Positions 53,739 through 63,692 of a DNA stretch of 64,000 nucleotides are shown here, in pieces (the stretch's first letter is position 1; each line of letters begins with the position of its first letter). Origin of the DNA: Providencia rettgeri (lineage in GTDB: Bacteria > Pseudomonadota > Gammaproteobacteria > Enterobacterales > Enterobacteriaceae); the NCBI GenBank assembly GCA_900455085.1, contig UGTZ01000001.1, positions 3,006,501-3,070,500 of the forward strand. Reading direction: 5' to 3'. The notes under the pieces are model-generated. The model had not been told where the DNA came from. It ran no database searches and was given only the letters and a program-made list of their open reading frames with translations. Made by a program: the position numbers and the translations under genes.

Positions 53739-55139
53739 ATGATAGTAGCGCCTGTAGTCGACGTACTGCAAGGCCGAGTGGCGGTAGGCACAGAAGTCAC
53801 CGTTCAAGGCTGGGTACGTACAAGGAGAGATTCAAATGCTGGTTTTTCTTTCCTCGCCGTTTATGACGGTTCTTGCTTTAATCCGTTACAGGCTATCATT
53901 AATAATAATTTACCTAATTATAATGACGAAGTCCTGCATCTCACAACGGGTTGTTCGGTTGAAGTTACGGGTACCGTAAAAGAATCCCCAGGCCAAGGTC
54001 AATCATTTGAACTTGAAGCCACAAACGTTAAAGTGGTTGGTTGGGTTGAAGACCCTGACACCTACCCAATGGCAGCAAAACGCCACAGCGTTGAGTTCTT
54101 ACGTGAAGCAGCCCACTTGCGCCCGCGCACTAACTTAATTGGTGCCGTTGCGCGTGTGCGCCACACTTTAGCGCAAGCTATCCACCGTTTCTTTGATGAA
54201 CAAGGCTACTTCTGGGTTTCAACTCCAGTGATCACTGCGTCAGACACCGAAGGCGCGGGTGAAATGTTCCGTGTTTCCACGTTGGATTACAACAACCTGC
54301 CACGTAATGACAAAGGTGAAGTTGACTTTAGCGAAGATTTCTTTGGCCGCGAAGCTTTCTTGACTGTTTCAGGCCAACTGAACGGTGAAGCCTACGCAAC
54401 CGCAATTAGCAAAGTCTACACTTTCGGCCCAACCTTCCGTGCTGAAAACTCAAATACTAGCCGTCACTTAGCTGAATTCTGGATGGTCGAACCTGAAGTG
54501 GCTTTTGCTTCTTTAGATGATGTCGCAGGCCTTGCAGAAAAAATGCTGAAATTCGCCTTCAAAGCTGCCCTTGAAGAACGCCGTGATGACTTAGAATTCT
54601 TTGCACAACGTGTTGATAAAGACGTTATCAACCGCTTAGAAAGCTTTGTTAACTCAGACTTTGCACAAGTTGATTACACGGATGCCATTAAAATCCTAGA
54701 AACTTGTGGTCAAAAATTCGAAAACCCAGTTTATTGGGGCGTCGATATGTCGTCTGAGCATGAGCGTTACCTTGCTGAGCAACACTTTAAAGCCCCTGTG
54801 GTTGTGAAAAACTACCCGAAAGACATCAAAGCGTTCTATATGCGCCTTAATGAAGATGGCAAAACCGTTGCTGCGATGGACGTATTAGCACCGGGTATTG
54901 GCGAAATCATCGGTGGATCACAGCGTGAAGAACGTCTTGATATGCTCGATGCCCGCCTTGAAGAAATGGGCATGAATAAAGAAGATTACTGGTGGTACCG
55001 TGATCTGCGCCGTTATGGCACCGTTCCTCACTCAGGTTTCGGCCTTGGTTTTGAGCGTTTAGTGGCTTATGTCACTGGTGTGGGTAACGTACGTGAAGTG
55101 ATTCCATTCCCACGTACCCCAAGAAATGCAGCGTTCTAA
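53739..55139 (+). CDS. asnS: Asparaginyl-tRNA synthetase
   Basis: AsnS charges tRNA-Asn. The 466-residue class IIb synthetase equals E. coli. It has an N-terminal OB-fold (VQGWVRTRRDSNAGFSFLAV), motif 1 near SDTEGAGEMF, motif 2 FRAENSNTSRHLAEFWMVEP and motif 3 HSGFGLGFERLVAY. I start at ATG 53739; a GTG nine bases upstream adds three residues. Confidence 0.97.
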   Translation: MIVAPVVDVLQGRVAVGTEVTVQGWVRTRRDSNAGFSFLAVYDGSCFNPLQAIINNNLPNYNDEVLHLTTGCSVEVTGTVKESPGQGQSFELEATNVKVVGWVEDPDTYPMAAKRHSVEFLREAAHLRPRTNLIGAVARVRHTLAQAIHRFFDEQGYFWVSTPVITASDTEGAGEMFRVSTLDYNNLPRNDKGEVDFSEDFFGREAFLTVSGQLNGEAYATAISKVYTFGPTFRAENSNTSRHLAEFWMVEPEVAFASLDDVAGLAEKMLKFAFKAALEERRDDLEFFAQRVDKDVINRLESFVNSDFAQVDYTDAIKILETCGQKFENPVYWGVDMSSEHERYLAEQHFKAPVVVKNYPKDIKAFYMRLNEDGKTVAAMDVLAPGIGEIIGGSQREERLDMLDARLEEMGMNKEDYWWYRDLRRYGTVPHSGFGLGFERLVAYVTGVGNVREVIPFPRTPRNAAF

Positions 55140-55170
55140 TAACGGCTTTTCTGTATTAACACCCTAATTT

Positions 55171-55202
55171 ACGGGCCAGCTGATGTTGGCCCGTTACTTT
55201 TC
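55171..55202 (+). terminator. asnS terminator
   Basis: ACGGGCCA pairs with TTGGCCCGT, followed by TACTTTT. The following 500 bases to ompF are AT-rich and should hold the porin promoter with OmpR sites. Confidence 0.75.
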
Positions 55203-55439
55203 AGCCCTAATATACTTTCGCTGTACAACTATCTCATCTTGTTACATCGAATTGCAGCTACATGATAACCAGATCACAATTTTTACGTTATCACCTTATT
55301 ATTCTCCGTAAACAGCCAGCAATCTGCTGGTGCTAAGAATAATCTGCTTTTTAATCTCGCTATTCTCTTTTTACTAGTGATAAATAACCGCTTTACACTC
55401 GCTAAACTGCTCAAAAAAAACTCAATTCGTCTTTTGAAA

Positions 55440-55560
55440 AAGTTCCCTAATTTTTGTAATATTTTTTAAACTGGTAAGATGAGTGGTTATTTATTGTTCT
55501 ATTTTTTACATTTTGAAACATCTAGTTACCATTTGTTTCAGAATCTTTGATTTTGTAGCA
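55440..55560 (+). promoter_or_regulatory. Porin promoter region with OmpR-like repeats
   Basis: Around 55505-55555 the sequence TTTACATTTTGAAACATC, then TTACCATTTGTTTCAGAATC, shows two spaced TTTAC/GAAAC-type half-sites resembling OmpR boxes upstream of ompF. This is a resemblance only. Confidence 0.35.
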
Positions 55561-55707
55561 CTTTGAGGGTAGATAATTTTATTTAGCAATGGAACACTGG
55601 TCGCCGACATAGACGACACTAATCTCTCACAAATAGTTCCAATTATTTTTTGCGAATTATTTTTGGCAGTGGCAGGTGTCCGAATAACACCAATGAGGGT
55701 AATAATA

Positions 55708-56817
55708 ATGATGAAACGCAATATTCTTGCAATGGTTATCCCAGCTCTGTTAGCTGCTGGTGCAGCAAACGCAGCTGAAGTATACAACAAAGACGGCAAC
55801 AAATTAGACGTTTATGGTAAAGTTGACGTTCGTCACTACCTCGCTGACGGTAGCAGCAAAGATGCTCCAAGCCAAGACGGTGATGATTCACGCGTTCGTT
55901 TAGGTGTTAAAGGTGATACTCAAATCACTGACCAACTGACTGGTTTTGGTCGTTTCGAGTGGGAAACTAAAACTAACAAAGCTGAAAACGAAGGCGAAAA
56001 CAAAAACCGTTTAGCATATGCTGGTTTACGTTTTGCTGATTTCGGTTCAATCGACTACGGCCGTAACTACGGTGTGGTTTATGACACGAACGCATGGACC
56101 GACGTATTCCCATTATGGGGTGCGGACACTATGGCTCAAGCAGACAACTTCATGACTAGCCGTAACCGTAACCTGTTAACTTACCGTAACAACAACGCGT
56201 TCGGTTATGTTGATGGCCTGAGCTTTGCTCTGCAATATCAAGGTAAAAACGGCGACAGCAACCTGTCTTCTGCTGGTATTAAGAAAGACAACGGTGACGG
56301 TTTCGGTTTCTCAACTGCTTATGACTTAGGTTGGGGCGTAACTCTGGGTGGTGGTTACTCTAACTCTTCCCGTACTCCAGAACAGCAAAAAATGGCTGAC
56401 ACTGGTGGTAAAAAAGCTGAAGCTTGGAACGTGGGTGGTAAATTCGACGCTAACAATGTTTACTTAGCGGCTATGTACGGTCAAACTAAAAACATGACTC
56501 GTTACGGTGCAGGCGGTGACTTTGAGTCAGGTGTTGCTAACAAAACTGAAAACGTAGAGTTAGTTGCACAGTACCTGTTCGATTTCGGTCTGAAACCATC
56601 TTTAGGTTATAACCAATCTAAAGGTAAAGACTTAGGCGCATACGGTAACAAAGATTTAGTTAAATATATCTCTGTAGGTTCTTACTACTACTTCAACAAA
56701 AACATGTCTGCAGTTGTTGATTATAAAATCAACCTGTTAGATAAAAATGAATTCACCAAAGCGTACGGTATCAGCACTGATAACGTTGTTGGTTTAGGTT
56801 TAGTTTACCAATTCTAA
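55708..56817 (+). CDS. ompF: General porin, OmpF/OmpC family
   Basis: The 369-residue product forms a 16-strand trimeric porin. It has a signal peptide (MKRNILAMVIPALLAAGAAN, then A), the mature start AEVYNKDGNKLDVYGKVD, the eyelet-loop region near DVFPLWGADT and the C-terminal VGLGLVYQF ending in Phe. I start at ATG 55708, eight bases after GAGGG; a second ATG follows directly and an upstream extension lacks a signal. It lies between asnS and aspC, the ompF location in E. coli. Confidence 0.95.
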   Translation: MMKRNILAMVIPALLAAGAANAAEVYNKDGNKLDVYGKVDVRHYLADGSSKDAPSQDGDDSRVRLGVKGDTQITDQLTGFGRFEWETKTNKAENEGENKNRLAYAGLRFADFGSIDYGRNYGVVYDTNAWTDVFPLWGADTMAQADNFMTSRNRNLLTYRNNNAFGYVDGLSFALQYQGKNGDSNLSSAGIKKDNGDGFGFSTAYDLGWGVTLGGGYSNSSRTPEQQKMADTGGKKAEAWNVGGKFDANNVYLAAMYGQTKNMTRYGAGGDFESGVANKTENVELVAQYLFDFGLKPSLGYNQSKGKDLGAYGNKDLVKYISVGSYYYFNKNMSAVVDYKINLLDKNEFTKAYGISTDNVVGLGLVYQF

Positions 56818-56863
56818 TTATCAGTTAACTGATAAGTTAGAAAACGGTAACATGTTTTTGTAA

Positions 56864-56888
56864 GCAGCGCTTCGGCGCTGCTTTTTTA
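56864..56888 (+). terminator. Porin gene terminator
   Basis: GCAGCGC-TTCG-GCGCTGC followed by TTTTTT, a textbook tetraloop terminator. The region 56889-57233 before aspC has no convincing gene. Confidence 0.92.
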
Positions 56889-57233
56889 TTTCTCTTTTTC
56901 ATCTCTAGCATAAATTCCTCCTCCACGAAAACACCAGAATTATCAATAAGACAGACTGATTCACCATCTTTATAGATATTTATGGTCAGATTACATGCAA
57001 TTCCTACCTAGTTCACAAGATCTCGCCAATTTTTGGTAAAACGGTTGGCAAAAAGCCTTTATCACGTTACCCTGAGAACTCGACTCGTTCGACTAAACCC
57101 GTTTTCAGCTACACCCGCGAGTTTCGTATGGTCTGGGCAGATTACAAGCAAGGATAGCCAACCGCATTCTCACTTATGCCTTCATACCTTAGGAACTGTG
57201 TGGGTACCACTACAGAGCTTTGGAATCGACAAC

Positions 57234-58424
57234 ATGTTTGAAAAAATTACTTCTGCCCCTGCTGACCCAATCTTAGGTCTTGCTGATAGTTTCCGTGCTG
57301 ATCCCCGCGATAATAAAATTAACTTAGGTATTGGCGTCTATAAAGACGAATCAGGGAAAACCCCTGTGCTTGATACCGTTAAAAAAGCAGAAAAATACCT
57401 GCTGGATAACGAAAACACCAAAAACTATCTTGCGATTAGCGGAATGCCAGAATTTGGCCGTGTAACACAAGAACTGTTATTCGGTGCACAACATGAAATT
57501 GTCACCTCAAAACGTGCACGTACAGCGCAAGCACCTGGCGGTACAGGCGCACTGCGTATCGCCGCTGACTTTATTGCCAAACAAACCAATGCAAAACGTG
57601 TTTGGATCAGCAACCCAACTTGGCCTAATCACAAAAACATCTTTGAAGCTGCTGGCTTAGAAGTACTGACTTACAATTACTATGATGCCGCAAAGCATGG
57701 TATGGATTTCGATGGCATGCTAAATAGCCTATCATCCGCTGCTGCAGGTGATGTGATTGTACTGCATGGTTGCTGCCATAACCCAACGGGTATTGACCCA
57801 ACCGCTGAGCAATGGACAAAACTCGCCGCATTATGTGCGGAAAAAGGCTTATTACCTGTTTTTGACTTTGCTTACCAAGGTTTTGCAAAAGGCTTAGATG
57901 AAGATGCCGAAGGCCTGCGTATTTTCACCAAAAACAACCCTGAAATGATTGTTGCGAGCTCATTCTCTAAAAACTTCGGTTTATACAATGAGCGTGTCGG
58001 CGCTTGTACCATCATTGCTAAAGACAGTGACAACGCAGAGCGCGCATTCAGCCAAGCGAAAGCGGTTATTCGCGCAAACTACTCAAACCCACCAGCACAC
58101 GGCGCCGCAGTGGTAACAACCATCCTTTCTGATGACGTGTTAAAAGCTGAGTGGATCCAAGAGTTAACCGCAATGCGTGAACGTATTAAACGCATGCGCC
58201 AACTGTTAGTGAAAACATTGGAAGAAAAAGGCGCTAAACAAGACTTTAGCTTCATTATCAACCAAAATGGGATGTTCTCCTTCAGTGGCCTAACAAAAGA
58301 GCAGGTAGAGCGTCTACGTAGCGAATTTGGTATCTATGCAGTAAGCTCTGGCCGTATTAACGTGGCAGGATTAACACTGGAAAACATGGTTCCATTGTGT
58401 GACGCTATCGTGAAAGTGCTGTAA
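57234..58424 (+). CDS. aspC: Aspartate aminotransferase
   Basis: AspC transfers the amino group between aspartate/glutamate and their keto acids with pyridoxal phosphate. The 396-residue product equals E. coli. It has MFEKITSAPADPILGLADSF, HGCCHNPTGIDPT, the PLP Lys in SSFSKNFGLYNERVG and RINVAGL near the end. A frame open to 57033 adds 67 residues without homology, so I start at ATG 57234. Confidence 0.96.
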   Translation: MFEKITSAPADPILGLADSFRADPRDNKINLGIGVYKDESGKTPVLDTVKKAEKYLLDNENTKNYLAISGMPEFGRVTQELLFGAQHEIVTSKRARTAQAPGGTGALRIAADFIAKQTNAKRVWISNPTWPNHKNIFEAAGLEVLTYNYYDAAKHGMDFDGMLNSLSSAAAGDVIVLHGCCHNPTGIDPTAEQWTKLAALCAEKGLLPVFDFAYQGFAKGLDEDAEGLRIFTKNNPEMIVASSFSKNFGLYNERVGACTIIAKDSDNAERAFSQAKAVIRANYSNPPAHGAAVVTTILSDDVLKAEWIQELTAMRERIKRMRQLLVKTLEEKGAKQDFSFIINQNGMFSFSGLTKEQVERLRSEFGIYAVSSGRINVAGLTLENMVPLCDAIVKVL

Positions 58425-58482
58425 TTATTCGGATGCATTAAAAATTAAGCATTGAAAATGTTAAAACAGCGTATTTAATATC

Positions 58483-58518
58483 ATGCCAGTCAGTAACGCT
58501 ACTGACTGGCATTTTTTA
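58483..58518. terminator. Terminator between aspC and the toxin gene
   Basis: ATGCCAGTCAGTA pairs with TACTGACTGGCAT, followed by TTTTTT on the plus strand; the minus-strand gene ends nine bases away. Confidence 0.88.
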
Positions 58519-58526
58519 TAAAGCAA

Positions 58527-59282
58527 CTATTTAAGATGGCTAAGGAAGCGCTCCGTTATTTGTACCGCTCCCCAATTCTTCTGGTAATTATCATTAGTGA
58601 TACTAAGGTCGAGATTTCGCTCATAATCAATTCGCTCCTCAACAAGTAGCTGAATCAAACGGTCAACGGTTTTTTCTACATTTTCTTCTGATAATTGCTT
58701 GTAACCATTGAAATGACGTACCTGCATGACATTATTCATTGAACCAGTATGGTTGTTATGAGAAAGCGTTACTAGCCTGCCACTTTTGGATCGGTATGTC
58801 GTTTCAGCAACCTTTGCTGATAATGGCTTATAGCCCACATCTTCAAGCTCAAAGTCAACTAACACGACTTTATTTTTCCCCTCCAAATCAGTGATCTTCA
58901 CATCACCTTTACCATGACCGTTGACAATATAGAGGTCATCACCTTGAGTTCCCGCTAATTGGTCTTTTCCATCTAAAGAGATTAGTACATCTTGATGCAT
59001 CCCTTGTGCCAATAAAATATCATCACCTTGCCCGCCATACAGTACATTTTCACCACCAAGGGTTATCAGCGTATCGTTACCACTATCACCTTTGATAATA
59101 CGACCATATTGGGTCATATCCATGACGCTATCATTGCCAGCTAAAGTATCAATAAGCCAATTATTTTTAGGGTTATCCTGCTGTAATACAATGCCATCAC
59201 CTCTCAACGGTAGGTTTAAAGGTCTCAATCTCCCATTGACTAATATACCATTTAATATGTCTGAAAGTTCATAAATAGGTTT
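58527..59282 (-). CDS. C-terminal RTX-like module of the large toxin, after an in-frame TGA
   Basis: This frame is in phase with the large toxin frame and is separated from it only by the TGA at 59283-59285. If translated alone it would start near the TTG at 59228 (233 residues). It has glycine-rich calcium-binding-type repeats (GDSGNDTLITLGGENVLYGG, then GQGDDIL) and a domain (TTYRSKSGRLVTLSHNN ...) that parallels the preceding module of the toxin (YQFYKSSADKLVQIKVSN ...). It therefore looks like the natural last module of the toxin, cut off by a stop. RTX proteins use such C-termini for folding and type I export. Confidence 0.65.
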   Translation of the reverse strand, partial: KPIYELSDILNGILVNGRLRPLNLPLRGDGIVLQQDNPKNNWLIDTLAGNDSVMDMTQYGRIIKGDSGNDTLITLGGENVLYGGQGDDILLAQGMHQDVLISLDGKDQLAGTQGDDLYIVNGHGKGDVKITDLEGKNKVVLVDFELEDVGYKPLSAKVAETTYRSKSGRLVTLSHNNHTGSMNNVMQVRHFNGYKQLSEENVEKTVDRLIQLLVEERIDYERNLDLSITNDNYQKNWGAVQITERFLSHLK

Positions 59283-62200
59283 TCAAATGGAAAATTCCCC
59301 TGATTGTTTGGCTTTATAGAGTTTTTCAGAGAGATAATTAACGAGTAGAGTCATCCCGTCATCCGTGGAGGAGTTAAATCTTTCGTCCAACCGTTTATAG
59401 TGGTGAATATTGAAGTTTCCCTTACCATCATCATTAGAAACCTTAATTTGGACAAGCTTGTCAGCTGATGATTTATAAAACTGGTAGTCTGTATTACTCT
59501 TTTCAGTTGGCTGATGTTTAAAATTGATTAAATGAATATGGTTATTCCCAATCTGGTCTTTAATATATACCTTACCCGGCTGGTTACCATCGATGATATA
59601 GTGGTCATCTCCTTCGCCTCCCATTAGCGTATCGTTTCCCTGACTTGATAGCAGCAAATCATCCCCAGACCCACCACTAATAGAGTTATCTCCCGTACCA
59701 CCATATAAGAGATTATTTCCACCGATGACTTTAATATTATCATTGCCATCCCCCCCCAGCAGAACATAGCTTTCTGAGCCTTTATTGATAATAGTGTCAT
59801 CACCACTTTGCCCATGAATGACATGCTTTTCAGATAGATACCCTATCGGCAATATAATTTCATCGTCGCTCGTGCTGCTTTCTTTAACTGGGTTTACTGG
59901 TGATAAGCGGTTTGCCTGTAAATTGACTTTAAATAAGTTGCTATGCTTATCTTGGATTAAAACAACATTAGAGATCTTATTACCTACGTTGCTAAATTTA
60001 ATAGCCAATTTTTTTTGCCCAAATTTATCTACGCTGTATAGCTGCCCATCATCCATATACAGTAAATAACCATTCTCTGTAGGTAACAATAGGCACAGGC
60101 TGTCTTTATCTGTAAAACTGTCATTTACTTTAGAGAAATCAAACTCAACCTCACCATACTCCTCTTTGCCTTGCACAATTTGATAGGTATCTATTCCATG
60201 GCTAACTTCAATATGGCTACCTGATTTTATCAGGGGTAATACATTATTTTCATTATTTCCACGGTAGGTTAACTGCTCAGCATAGCCTGTTGGAATAAAC
60301 CGTCCCCATGTAGGCTTTTTATAATCACGAGATTGGTTTATCGTTATGATCCCCGCAGATTCATCTATTTTGACGGATTTTCCGTTTGTAGAGGGGAGTT
60401 GATCGCTTTCTTGTACATAAGTTAAGCTGAAATACTGGTTAGGATGTTTTTCATCTATCACTGTTGTCATCACCCAACCATCAAGAGTTTGTAGCTGATA
60501 TCCATGATGTGGTGCCTTCAAAGCCGCGTCTTGCACATTTTCGAGGACAATGGTGACTTCACTTTCCACATGTTGAAAAAAATGTCCATCTATACTACTT
60601 TTTGGCTGTTTGAGTGTTAAAACCAAGTTGTTGCCGTCTATTTGAACATGCTTTATTTCATCTAGAAAATATTCTAAAGTGACTCTGCTTTGTAAATAAT
60701 TAAATTCTTTAATAACCACCTTTGCCTGAAACTGATGGCTACCTTCTGTATAGCTAGGGTTAAGATACTTTCGCGTTTTAACCGCTTTCTCTTTTCTATC
60801 AAAATAATGCTCTGTAAGGTATAAGTCATCAACATGTTCAAGCCACTCATAACGGCGAATATGATAGTTGTCATTTCCATCACCACCAGCTGCAATTCCT
60901 TGCGTTAAAATGAGTTTATCATCCCCTCCTTTACCCTCTAAGATATCCTTACCTAGTCCACCATCCAGTATGTTTGCAGTGTCATTCCCCTGTAAATGAT
61001 CATTGCTATTCCCCCTGACCATCACACTTTCCATATTTTGCAAATGCGCAACGGGAATAAAAGGATGATCCCCTTCTCTTTGGTAATGCAGCCTATTTTC
61101 GTTTAAGTCTACAGACACTCGGTAGCCATCGGGTAGGTTATCAATAATGACGATATCCTGCCCTCCTTGGCCGTCAAGGTACTTAGTCGGCTTGTTATCT
61201 TCTCGCGATGTTAACGAGGCTAAACAGCTATCTCGGATAAAAAATAGATCGCTCTCATCTCCTCCCGCAAAGTATTTCTCACCTGATAACACCTGAAAGG
61301 CATTTTTCTGTGCTTTTTTACCAATGACAACATCATTACCATTCGCTGTATTCCAGCTGGTTCCTTCGCTATTAGTATTTTCAATATATAACGCTGTCCG
61401 CTGGCTGTTATTCACTATATGCTCACTAAAAGCACGTTCGTTTTCTCTGAGCATATGTTGCCCTAAGACGCCAAACTCCGTTTTTTTCGAATAAAAACTA
61501 ATTTGTTCCGGGTTAGAATTTATTAACTGATATTGCAGGGGTAATGATAATTCATTATCTAAAATTTGATGTCGTGCTTTAAATGCCTCAAATAACGGGC
61601 TCTTATAAGCAGAATTTAAAGAGTAACGCTCGTGAGTGGCGATACTTCCGGTATTTTTAAGGTCAAATACCGCTTTCTCTTTTGATTGAAGGCGAAAATT
61701 ATAGCGAATAGACCAGCCCATTTTTTCATATAAAACCTTTAAATTTTTAAACCACGCGGTGGTTCCGACAATTTTATTTTTTAAAATAAAATCAATCTCA
61801 TCAGCCGTAAATGTGGGAGCCCCTTTACGTACAAACCGCACAGAAGTATCCCCCGCCCCCATATAGAGATTGCCCAGCTTACCGTAGAAATAATTACCAT
61901 AATTATCAACTAAATAATATTTCGGCTCATTTTCATAAGTCGGCTTTTCAATAATACTGAGGTGATGAGCAAATCCTGCCTGTAGAATATTATTTTCAAA
62001 TAAAGCTAGATCCATATGCCAATCTTGCTCTTTGAACGCATTAATATAATGCTGTATATTCATCTCTTGCTGGCTACGTAAGGTTGGGTCTAAACCTAAA
62101 GCACCGCGGATCCCTTCTTCTAATTCACGATCCCAATCAATATCAATAACTTGTTTGATGTTTTCAACCGCACGAACGCCGCTATAAATCCAGCCTCCTA

Positions 62201-63692
62201 CCAGTAAGATCCCACCAATAACTAGCCCAGCGACTGGAATTGTAGAAGACCCCACTAAGATACCAATAACGGTGACCCCATTGATCACCGCACTCGCAAT
62301 AGAGAAAGAAGCATTCACAATAAGGTCTTGGCGCTGTTTAGGGTCTGTTACACTGTCCAGTTTAGATAAGCTATCGTAAGCTTGATAGATATCAATTCCC
62401 ATCCCCACCAAATTGAAAATCACCACCGTCCCCGTGGCGATCCTCGCGCGGACTAACGAAGTCGCACCCTTACCTGATGCGATATTTAATAGCATTGGTT
62501 GCACTATCATATCGCCATAATTAAATAGAGCAGACGCAGCAAGTAAATAAAACTGTTTTTCTAGCTCTTTAATTTCTTCGTCACTAAGATCTGGGTTATC
62601 TAATTTGTCCAAAATTGCATACGCGCTGATCAGGCTTTGGATAGCACCGGTTGCACCCATTAGTTGACCAGCACGATTTGCTATGCGCTGAAGTTGAGGA
62701 AGCTTATGACCTGCTTGACGAACCTTAGCTAAAGTGGAAAGCGCTATAGTCTCCTGTTGAGCATCAACATTATTCGCTAAATATTTAAACTGTCTTTTCA
62801 ATACCCCCGATTCAGCAAAATTAACTTGGCGCTCGACTAGCTGATGGATATCTGCTGATTTTAATTGCTCATGGAACACTTTAATGAAAGCGAGATCTTC
62901 TTTTCCACCTTCCATCAGTGTGAAATACATCGCTAGTTTATCAGGAGAAAAACGGATTTTATTATGTAAATCAATGGATTTTAGGTCGCCTAGAGAAATC
63001 GGTTTTCCTTTAATAGTTGCACCTAATTGTTGTAATTTGGCAAAAGCAATTTTTTCACCATTGAGCGTGACCCAGCGGTTTTTTGGTAGTGTAAATTCAG
63101 CTTGGTCAATAATTGTTTGTCGTTGGTTACGCATAGAAGACAATACGGTTTTAAAACCTGTCGAATCCAAGTCAATGAACTGGAAGTCTGCTCTAAATTC
63201 GCCATCAGAAAGTTGGAGGTTTTCACTAAAATAATGCTTAATTTGCCGTTGGAATTGCTGTTGAGCTTGCTGAGAAGATCTGTTTTTTACACTTAACTGA
63301 ATCCCTTGAGGATCAAATAAGCTGATTTCATAACCTCCATTACGTTGCACATGAGTGACGGTGTAAGTTACCGATTTCCCCTTTAAGAATATTATTACGT
63401 TATTCGTATCTGTAACTGCTGAAAACAGATTTCCTATCGGTTGATCCGCTATTGATATTCCATTTTTGTGAACTTCAATATTAATATATTGGCTATACTG
63501 TTCCATCTTTTTCAACAGTGATCTTTCTGCTGATGTCGATGTATTTTTCACTATAGCTTGCTCTATTTGCGATTTACGTTCAATAAAGTCTCGTGCTAAA
63601 TGACCGTCTGCTAAATAAAATTCAATCGCGTATGTCCCCCCCAACGTTTGATCCATACCTCGGCTTTGAGAGCCAGAACGAATAACCCCCAT
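59283..63692 (-). CDS. Large pore-forming toxin-like protein, central and C-terminal part
   Basis: The 1469-codon frame has an N-terminal helical part and a hydrophobic block at about residues 404-510 (ATGTVVIFNLVGMGIDIY, GVTVIGILVGSSTIPVAGLV, GGILLVGGWIYSG). This resembles the TcdA/TcdB-type pore-forming region of Clostridioides toxins and Mcf-like insect toxins. It continues with RTX-like glycine repeats at about residues 893-955 and 1290-1367 (GGDGNDNYH, GGSGDDLLLS, GGEGDDHYIIDG). The frame upstream is continuous with 63622-64000 except for a G7 run at 63634-63640. No type I secretion genes are in the window. Target and host are unknown. Confidence 0.7.
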   Translation of the reverse strand: MGVIRSGSQSRGMDQTLGGTYAIEFYLADGHLARDFIERKSQIEQAIVKNTSTSAERSLLKKMEQYSQYINIEVHKNGISIADQPIGNLFSAVTDTNNVIIFLKGKSVTYTVTHVQRNGGYEISLFDPQGIQLSVKNRSSQQAQQQFQRQIKHYFSENLQLSDGEFRADFQFIDLDSTGFKTVLSSMRNQRQTIIDQAEFTLPKNRWVTLNGEKIAFAKLQQLGATIKGKPISLGDLKSIDLHNKIRFSPDKLAMYFTLMEGGKEDLAFIKVFHEQLKSADIHQLVERQVNFAESGVLKRQFKYLANNVDAQQETIALSTLAKVRQAGHKLPQLQRIANRAGQLMGATGAIQSLISAYAILDKLDNPDLSDEEIKELEKQFYLLAASALFNYGDMIVQPMLLNIASGKGATSLVRARIATGTVVIFNLVGMGIDIYQAYDSLSKLDSVTDPKQRQDLIVNASFSIASAVINGVTVIGILVGSSTIPVAGLVIGGILLVGGWIYSGVRAVENIKQVIDIDWDRELEEGIRGALGLDPTLRSQQEMNIQHYINAFKEQDWHMDLALFENNILQAGFAHHLSIIEKPTYENEPKYYLVDNYGNYFYGKLGNLYMGAGDTSVRFVRKGAPTFTADEIDFILKNKIVGTTAWFKNLKVLYEKMGWSIRYNFRLQSKEKAVFDLKNTGSIATHERYSLNSAYKSPLFEAFKARHQILDNELSLPLQYQLINSNPEQISFYSKKTEFGVLGQHMLRENERAFSEHIVNNSQRTALYIENTNSEGTSWNTANGNDVVIGKKAQKNAFQVLSGEKYFAGGDESDLFFIRDSCLASLTSREDNKPTKYLDGQGGQDIVIIDNLPDGYRVSVDLNENRLHYQREGDHPFIPVAHLQNMESVMVRGNSNDHLQGNDTANILDGGLGKDILEGKGGDDKLILTQGIAAGGDGNDNYHIRRYEWLEHVDDLYLTEHYFDRKEKAVKTRKYLNPSYTEGSHQFQAKVVIKEFNYLQSRVTLEYFLDEIKHVQIDGNNLVLTLKQPKSSIDGHFFQHVESEVTIVLENVQDAALKAPHHGYQLQTLDGWVMTTVIDEKHPNQYFSLTYVQESDQLPSTNGKSVKIDESAGIITINQSRDYKKPTWGRFIPTGYAEQLTYRGNNENNVLPLIKSGSHIEVSHGIDTYQIVQGKEEYGEVEFDFSKVNDSFTDKDSLCLLLPTENGYLLYMDDGQLYSVDKFGQKKLAIKFSNVGNKISNVVLIQDKHSNLFKVNLQANRLSPVNPVKESSTSDDEIILPIGYLSEKHVIHGQSGDDTIINKGSESYVLLGGDGNDNIKVIGGNNLLYGGTGDNSISGGSGDDLLLSSQGNDTLMGGEGDDHYIIDGNQPGKVYIKDQIGNNHIHLINFKHQPTEKSNTDYQFYKSSADKLVQIKVSNDDGKGNFNIHHYKRLDERFNSSTDDGMTLLVNYLSEKLYKAKQSGEFSI

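Noticed and set aside
57033..57233. 67-residue extension of aspC
   Set aside because: No similarity to aminotransferases and the internal ATG gives exactly the family length.
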